The notes below the pieces were generated by a model, which worked only from the letters and a program-made list of their open reading frames with translations, searched no databases and was not told the DNA's origin. A stretch of 64,000 nt of DNA from Tetracentron sinense (lineage: Eukaryota > Streptophyta > Magnoliopsida > Trochodendrales > Trochodendraceae). A program made the translations under genes and the position numbers. The stretch is from positions 20,591,250-20,655,249 of the forward strand of contig CM026570.1 in the NCBI GenBank assembly GCA_015143295.1. Reading direction: 5' to 3'. Numbering within the stretch: the stretch's first letter is position 1; every line of letters starts with the position of its first letter. Positions 57,928 to 64,000 of this stretch are shown here, in pieces.

Positions 57928-59755
57928 TGTAGAACCCCGGATCTCATTTTCGTTTCTCGGGCAATGGAAAAAGTTCGATGAACCAGATTTATCTGGTTTT
58001 GTCTAAACTTGGAAATTTAGATTTTGAGTTATAAGGAATTGGATTTTCTAAGTATTTTATTGGATTCAAATGGGGGGTACTTTCTTATTTTAATTTAAAA
58101 CTTAAAGTTAATGAAAATGTTTTAAAGTAAAATAAGTATAAGAGTAAGTAGAAGAAGCAGAAATAGAACAAAGCATAGGCCAAAACAGAAAAACAAGGGA
58201 AAAATTAGGCAAAACTGGTCGACCGATTTTGCTACCGGTCGACCGAACCTTGACCGATTGACCGACCCTCCTTACAGGTCGACCGAAGGCACGAAAATTT
58301 GAATGGGGATTTTTAACAGAGAGATGATTTTTGACCGGTCGACTGATCCTCTTTACTAGTCGACGGATTATGGTGTTTTTGCCTTGGCCGACCTACTATT
58401 CACTTAGGGACCTTTTGGGTGTTTCCCATGGACCTAATTGGGTCTATAAAGACCCAATTTCGTGAGAGTTAGGGTTTACATAACTCTTGAGCTCTAAGAA
58501 AAGAGGAAAAAGAGAGAAAGAGAAGAAAGGAAAGAGGAAGAAGGAAGAGGTGCTTGCATTTTGGTTTTTGGGAGTTCTTGAGTTGATTTTTCAACTACGA
58601 AGGCGTGCCTTCTCGCTTCTCAAACTTTCTCAAACGTTGTAGATCAAAGGGGTGATCTTGAAAGGTAGATACACTCTACTACCTACCTTGTGCTATTATT
58701 TTAAAGAAAAACTATGTTTTAAGGTATATATGTTCTTGGATTGGCTGGATGATGATTTGCACATGGTATGTAAACTATCACTATTATTGATGTTCTATGA
58801 ATATGATTCCATTTTTACAAGTTTTCCAAGTTCACCATGATGTTCACAAGTATTATATGTACTATATGTTCACAAGTCTGGCATGATGTTCACAAGTATC
58901 GCATTATTCGATGATTTCTCGCCAAAAAGGTGTTTTATATAAATTCATAAGCAAGGTTTTGTAAAAGAAATCTCACAAGTTCACAAGTATTGATAAGGTC
59001 AAACTATGGGTTGATAATTGACAAGGCCAAACTTTGGGTTGGTATTCTAAGATCATTTCAAAGCTCACAAGGAATCCCACTATGGACTCACAAGAAAATC
59101 ATGCTTACTCAGATCTCGCATACTCACAAAGAATCCAAACTTTCGCAAAAATTCACAAGAACTCACAAGACTATGATTATCAGAAGACTTCACAAGATGT
59201 ACATGGTTTTATTTCACACGAAAACTATTAAGGAAAGGAGGTTTTGGGAAACTATTTAACATATGCTACATTCTAAGCTTTTGCATGTTCATGATATTAT
59301 TCATTGTTAGCTAGTAGTTTGTATGTGACTGAGTATTCCCTGCTCAGCCTAATTATTGACTTTGGTAGGTACACGTGTTCCCTTTGGCATCTGGGGTTCG
59401 GAGCCTTGGATAGAGGAAGAGTACTACGAGCCGGAACCTACTATGGATCTTTATCAGGACAAGGGACACCTAGATAGGCGGCCTAATTTTGACTTTTGCT
59501 GACTAAGCTAGGAAGAGAAATTTGTGTATGTTGAGAGTGGGACTTGTCCACTCCGTATTTTTGGATATGTTTAGTTGGTTCAGACTTGAACCTAACAATA
59601 GAAGTGTTTTATTATAAACTGTTTCCGCTATGTGTTGTGACTTGTGCATTCTGATAGGTTGGTATGTATGCCTTATGTGTCATACGGGATGGTATGATAC
59701 GGCGGTCACAAGCTAGAGTATCCCTAACTCCTAGGGGGTATTTTGGGTCATGACA
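57928..59755 (+). repeat. 5' LTR of the Ty3 chromovirus, copy B
   Basis: About 170 bp shorter than the copy A LTR, mainly through a deletion right after GGATCTCATTTTC (near 57954). It keeps the CGGTCGACCG-like palindromes (58220-58375) and the TATA box (58445). Confidence 0.85.
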
Positions 59756-59846
59756 GAGTTGGTTTCAGAGTAGAGGGATTAGTTTCCCTTGGGCTAAGTC
59801 ATCTTCTAAGCGGAAGCATGTTCTCAGAGTTGAACTTAGAACTCAG

Positions 59847-62830
59847 ATGAAGCCATTTCATTTCCGAGGGATACAGAGGAGAGACATCGCTCGCTTTGCT
59901 GCCCTTAGGCTCTCGAGTTTGGAGGTGCGAGACTCCTCAGCCTTTCCGATAGTGAGTGAGTTTCTGAATGTGTTTCCAGAGGTTTTACTAGGATTACCTC
60001 TGGATCTAGAGATAGAGTTCGCTATCGAGCTTACTTCTGGCACTGCTCCGATTTCTAGGGCTCCATACAAGATGGCCCCTATTGAGCTTAAGGAGTTAAA
60101 GGAGCAGTTGGAGGAATTGTAGGGCCTTGGCTTCATCCGGTAGAGTGTTTCACCATGGGGAGCTCCTGTGCTCTTCATGAAGAAAAAAGATGAGTCGATG
60201 TGGATGTACATTAACTACAGGCAGCTAAACAAGGTCACGATCAAGAATCGTTATCCATTACTTCGGAAAGACAATCTTTTTGATCAGCTCAAGGAAGCAA
60301 GGTTCTTCTCGAAGATTGATCTTCGATCCTGGTACCATCAATTGAAGATCAAGGCCGAAGACATTCCCAAGACCGCCTTCAGGACTCGGTATGGGCACTA
60401 CGATTTCCTGGTCATGCCTTTTGGTCTGACGAATGTGTCGACTGCTTTAATGGACTTGATGAACCGGGTATTAAGATCATCTCTCGATCGATGTGTGATC
60501 GTGTTCATCGATGATATCCTTGTATATTCCAAGACACGGGTGATCATGCGAGAGATCTCCGCCTTACGTTACAGACTCTTCGAGAGCATAGCCTATATGC
60601 TATGTTGAGCAAGTGCGAGTTCTGGTTGGAGAGGGTGGCGTTCCTTGGCAATGTTGTATCTGCCGAGGGTATCTCAGTCGATTCTGCGAAGATAGATGCA
60701 GTGATGAACTGGGAGAGGCCGAAGAGTGTTACCGAGATTACAGTTTCCTCGACCTGGCAGGGTACTACAAGATGTTTATGGAAGGGTTCTCTAGCTTAGC
60801 TGCTCTGTTTACTTATCTTACGTGGAAGAATGCTAACTTTACATGGAGGGAGAAGTGTGAGGTAAGTTTCATGGAGTTGAAGAAGAGGCTTACTACAACC
60901 CCTGTTCTTATAGTCTCATCTGGGAGCGGTGGTTTTGTAATCTACAGTGATGCGTCACTTATCGGGTTAGGATGTGTCCTGATGCAGCGCGGGAAAGTCA
61001 TTGTCTATGCTTCCCCGTAGTTGAAAGGCCACGAGAAGAACTATCCTACGCATGATCTAGAGCTTGCTGCAATTGTCTTTGCACTGGAGATTTGGCATCA
61101 CTACCTTTATGGAGAGCATTTTGATGTGTTTACGGATCATAAGAGCTTAAGGTACTTGTTTTCCCAGAAGGAGCTGAATCAAAGGCAGCGTAGATGGTTG
61201 GAGATTCTGAAGGATTATGACTGCACTATCCAATACCACCCGAGTAAGGCAGATGTGGTAGCAGACGCTCTTAGCAGGAAGCCTCCTGGACACTTGGCTC
61301 ACATGATGGTTCATGAGTGGAAGATGTTGGAGGAAATGGAAAACCTCGATACTAGCTTCAGCATTCCTACCTCTGGACTAGTCATGGCTAACCTTACAGT
61401 CAGGCCTTATATACAGGTTCAGATTAAGGAGTTGTAGAGTTCGGATGCAGAGTTGTTTGCTTACCGAGACAAGTCGGTTAGCAGTGGCAGTCAAGAGTTT
61501 GCTTTGAATGGTGATAGTGCCATCACATTCAAAGGCAGGTTGTGTGTTCCCGTCGATGCGGTGTTAAGGAGTGAGATTTTGGACGAGGCACATCGATCCA
61601 AGTACACGGTATATCCTGGGGGTATTAAGATGTACCAGAATCTCAAGAGGCACTACTGGTAGTGAAACATGAAAAAGGAAGTCACAGACTATGTTTCTAG
61701 ATGCTTAGTGTGCCAAGAAGTGAAGGCAGAGCATCAGAGGCTAGCAGGTCTTTTACAGCCCCTCCCTATTCCGGAATGGAAATGGGAAAATATCTCAATG
61801 GGCTTCATAGTTGGCTTGCCAAGGACGGCCAGGGGCTCCGATGCTATCTAGGTTATAGTTGATCGATTGACAAAGTCTGCACATTTCTTACCCTCTTGGA
61901 CTACATATAGTATGAGCCAGCTTGTAGCCTTGTACACCAAAGAGGTGCTTCAAGTACATAGGGTACCAATTACCATTGTTTCTGATCGGGACCCGAGGTT
62001 TACTTCCAGGTTCTGGAAGGGCTTTCAGAGTGTTATGGGTTCTCAGTTAGATTTCAGCACCGCCTTTCTTCTTCAAACTGATAGGCAGACCGAGAGGGTG
62101 AACCAGGTGATTCAGGATATGCTTAGAGCTTGCATGTTAGACTTTTAGGGTAGTTGGGAGGATCATTGGCCTTTGGTTGAGTTCGCCTACAACAACAGTT
62201 ACCAGGCGAGCATCCAGATGACACCTTTCGAGGCCTTATATGAGAGAAGTTGCAGAGCTCCTCTTTGTTGGGACGAAGTTGGTGAGAGAAAGGTATTGGG
62301 TCTTGAGTTGATTGAGCAGACCAAAGATAGGATCAAGATCATTCAGGAGAGGTTGAAGATAGGCCAGGATCGATAGCAGAGTTATGCCGACACTCACCGC
62401 AGAGATTTGGAAGTCCAGGTCAGAGATCGAGTCTTTGTGAAGATTTCTCCAAGTTGGGAAATCATGAGGTTCGGCAAGAGGGGGAAGCTTAGCCCGAGGT
62501 ATGTGGGACCTTTTGAGATGATCGCACGCGTCAGAGAGGTAGCTTACAGAGTGGATTTACCTCCTCACATGGTGGTAGTCCAAAATGTCTTTCATGTTTC
62601 CATGCTTTGGAAATATGTGCCGGACCTTTCGCATGTCATTGATCTTGATCCGGTGGAGATTCGAGAGGATCTCACTCTAGTGGAGCAACCGGCTCAGATC
62701 TTGGATCCTAAAGATCAAGTCTTACGCACCAAGACGATTCTACTAGTCCTCGTGAAGTGGCAACACCATTCTGCGGAGGAAGCTACCTAGGAACGCGAGG
62801 CTGAAGTGAGGGAAAAATACCCTCACCTGT
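59847..62830 (+). pseudogene. Ty3 chromovirus pol pseudogene, copy B
   Basis: Same domain order as copy A. The reverse transcriptase is better kept: one open frame at 60168-60608 holds [10 protein letters not shown] and the active site VFIDDILVY (about 60502). A 1-base loss near 60540 and another near 60740 shift the frame. RNase H ([15 protein letters not shown]) and the integrase zinc region (61453-61851, CLVCQEVKAEHQ) follow. The integrase core has MGFIVGLP, so the first catalytic Asp is Gly, but keeps VSDRDPRF and QTERVNQ. Stops follow EQLEEL (shared with copy A), AYASP-type VYASP, and in the chromodomain (SAEEAT*). Inactive. Confidence 0.9.
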
Positions 62831-62935
62831 TTGAGTAGTATTTTGATGGTGTATGTAACGTTAGTTGTTTTGTGTTTTTCCATGTATGTAGGATCGTCTT
62901 AATTTCGAGGACAAAATTTCTGTAAAGGGAGAAGA

Positions 62936-64000
62936 TGTTGAACCCCGGATCTCACTTTCATAGCCTGTGAATATTGACCATGTAATGCAATTTTCCGAAT
63001 TTTGAGATAAAAAATCCTGGTAATGGTTGTTTATAGGTTAACTAAGCTTAGGTAATTTTATGAGATTTTATTCATATGCTTAGAATGGTTTCTCGGGCAA
63101 TGGAAAAAGTTATGACGAACCGGATTTATAGGGTTTTGTCTAAAACTAGAAATTTAGATTTTGAGTTATAAGGAATTGGATTTTCTAAGTATTTTATTGG
63201 ATTCAAATGGGGGGTACTTTCTTATTTTAATTTAAAACTTAAAGTTAATGAAATGAAAGGTTAAAAACATTAACTTAAATGTTTTAAAGTAAAATAAGTA
63301 TACGAGTAAGTAGAAGAAGGGGAAAAAGAATAAAGCACAGGCCAAAACAGGAAAGACAAGGGAAAAATCAGGCAAAACCGATCGACTGATTTTGCTACCA
63401 GTCGACCAAACCTTAACTGGTCGACCGATCCTCCTTATCGGTCGATCGAAGGCATGGAAATTTGTATAGGGATCTTTAACACAGAGGATTTTTGACCAGT
63501 CGACCGATCCTCTTTACCGGTCGACCGATCATGATGTTTTTGCCTTAACCGACCTACTATTCACTTAGGGACCTTTTGGGTGTTTTCCATGGACCCAATT
63601 GGGTCTGTAAGACCTAATTTCGTGAGAGTTAGGGTTTACACAACTCTTGAGCTCTAAGAAAAGAGGAAAAAGAGAGAAAGAGAATAAATAAAAGAGCAAG
63701 AAGGAAGAGGTGCTTGGGTTTTGGTTTTTGGGAGTTCTTGAGTTGATTTTTCAACTACGAAGGCGTGCCTTCTCGCTTCTCAAACTTTCTCAAGTGTTAT
63801 AGATCAAATGGTTGATCTTGAAAGGTAGACAGACTCTACTACCTACCTTGTGTTATTATCTTAAAGAAAAACTATGTTTTAAGGTATGTTCTTGGATTGG
63901 TTGGATGATGATTTATACATGGTATGTAAACTATCACTACTATTGATGTTCTATGCATATGATTTCATGTTTACAAGTTGCCCAAGTTCACCATGATGTT
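62936..64000 (+). repeat. 3' LTR of the Ty3 chromovirus, copy B (partial, window edge)
   Basis: Starts TGTTGAACCCCGGATC as in copy A, with the palindrome block (63370-63540) and the ACCCAATTGGGT word. The TATA region is GGGTCTGTAAGACC here, so the TATA core is lost. The end lies outside the window. Confidence 0.85.

Larger units (their letters stand above)
50450..64000 (+). repeat. Segmental duplicate, copy B
   Basis: Collinear with 13260-27100 and continuing past the window end. It shares with copy A the CACTA insertion, both promoter MITEs, the solo LTR with its TGGAG target copy, and the gag-less Ty3 insertion, so those events pre-date the duplication. Confidence 0.9.
57928..64000 (+). 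mobile_element. Gag-less Ty3 chromovirus, copy B (runs off the window)
   Basis: 5' LTR 57928-59755, primer site TGGTTTCAGAG at 59760 (one change from the usual TGGTATCAGAG), pol remnant, polypurine tract (AAAGGGAGA) and 3' LTR from 62936 to beyond the window. It sits at the same site as the copy A element (…AGATGGT before TGTAG) and has the same missing gag. Confidence 0.85.

Noticed and set aside
1..64000. tRNA or rRNA genes, riboswitches, bacterial operons or phage genes
   Set aside because: None seen on reading both strands; the TGGTATCAG words are retrotransposon primer sites complementary to initiator tRNA, not tRNA genes.

Overview
This is a plant nuclear window. It holds one multi-exon phenylpropanoid-type O-methyltransferase (OMT) gene with GT-AG splicing, among several generations of LTR retrotransposons, DNA transposons and MITEs. 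The OMT most resembles the dicot trans-resveratrol di-O-methyltransferase-like group. Nothing else fixes the species, and a eudicot or magnoliid is an inference. No tRNA, rRNA, CRISPR array or bacterial feature was seen. Most long open frames are transposon remnants or chance frames.

Layout: 1-1010 is an old copy of the OMT 3' part with a broken exon 2. 1561-5983 is the 3' end of a Tat/Ogre-like Ty3 retrotransposon, with a 2.8 kb LTR full of tandem repeats. 6087-8504 is a non-autonomous Mutator-like element, followed by a cluster of hAT-like MITEs. 10253-13889 is the intact OMT (356 aa, two exons, phase-0 intron) behind a tandemly triplicated promoter. 13928-20057 holds a small CACTA element and a second, dead OMT copy. 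That copy's promoter carries two MITEs and its exon 2 is split by a 3.6 kb solo LTR with a TGGAG target duplication. 20895-27874 is a gag-less, stop-ridden Ty3 chromovirus cut by an antisense LTR fragment.

29980-30618 carries two decayed host gene fragments on the minus strand: the N-terminus of UDP-apiose/xylose synthase and a GH17 beta-1,3-glucanase piece. 30670-49651 is a minus-strand Ty1/copia element. It was interrupted between integrase and reverse transcriptase by a second minus-strand copia-type element (34132-44043) with its own LTR pair.

From about 50450 to the window end the OMT 3' part, CACTA element, MITEs, dead OMT, solo LTR and chromovirus recur in the same order and orientation, about 37 kb downstream. 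The two copies share insertion points, target duplications and the gag deletion, so this is a segmental duplication that post-dates those insertions. The copy at the window start lacks the CACTA element and so is an older branch. Overall the window records a tandem OMT family reduced to one apparently working gene.
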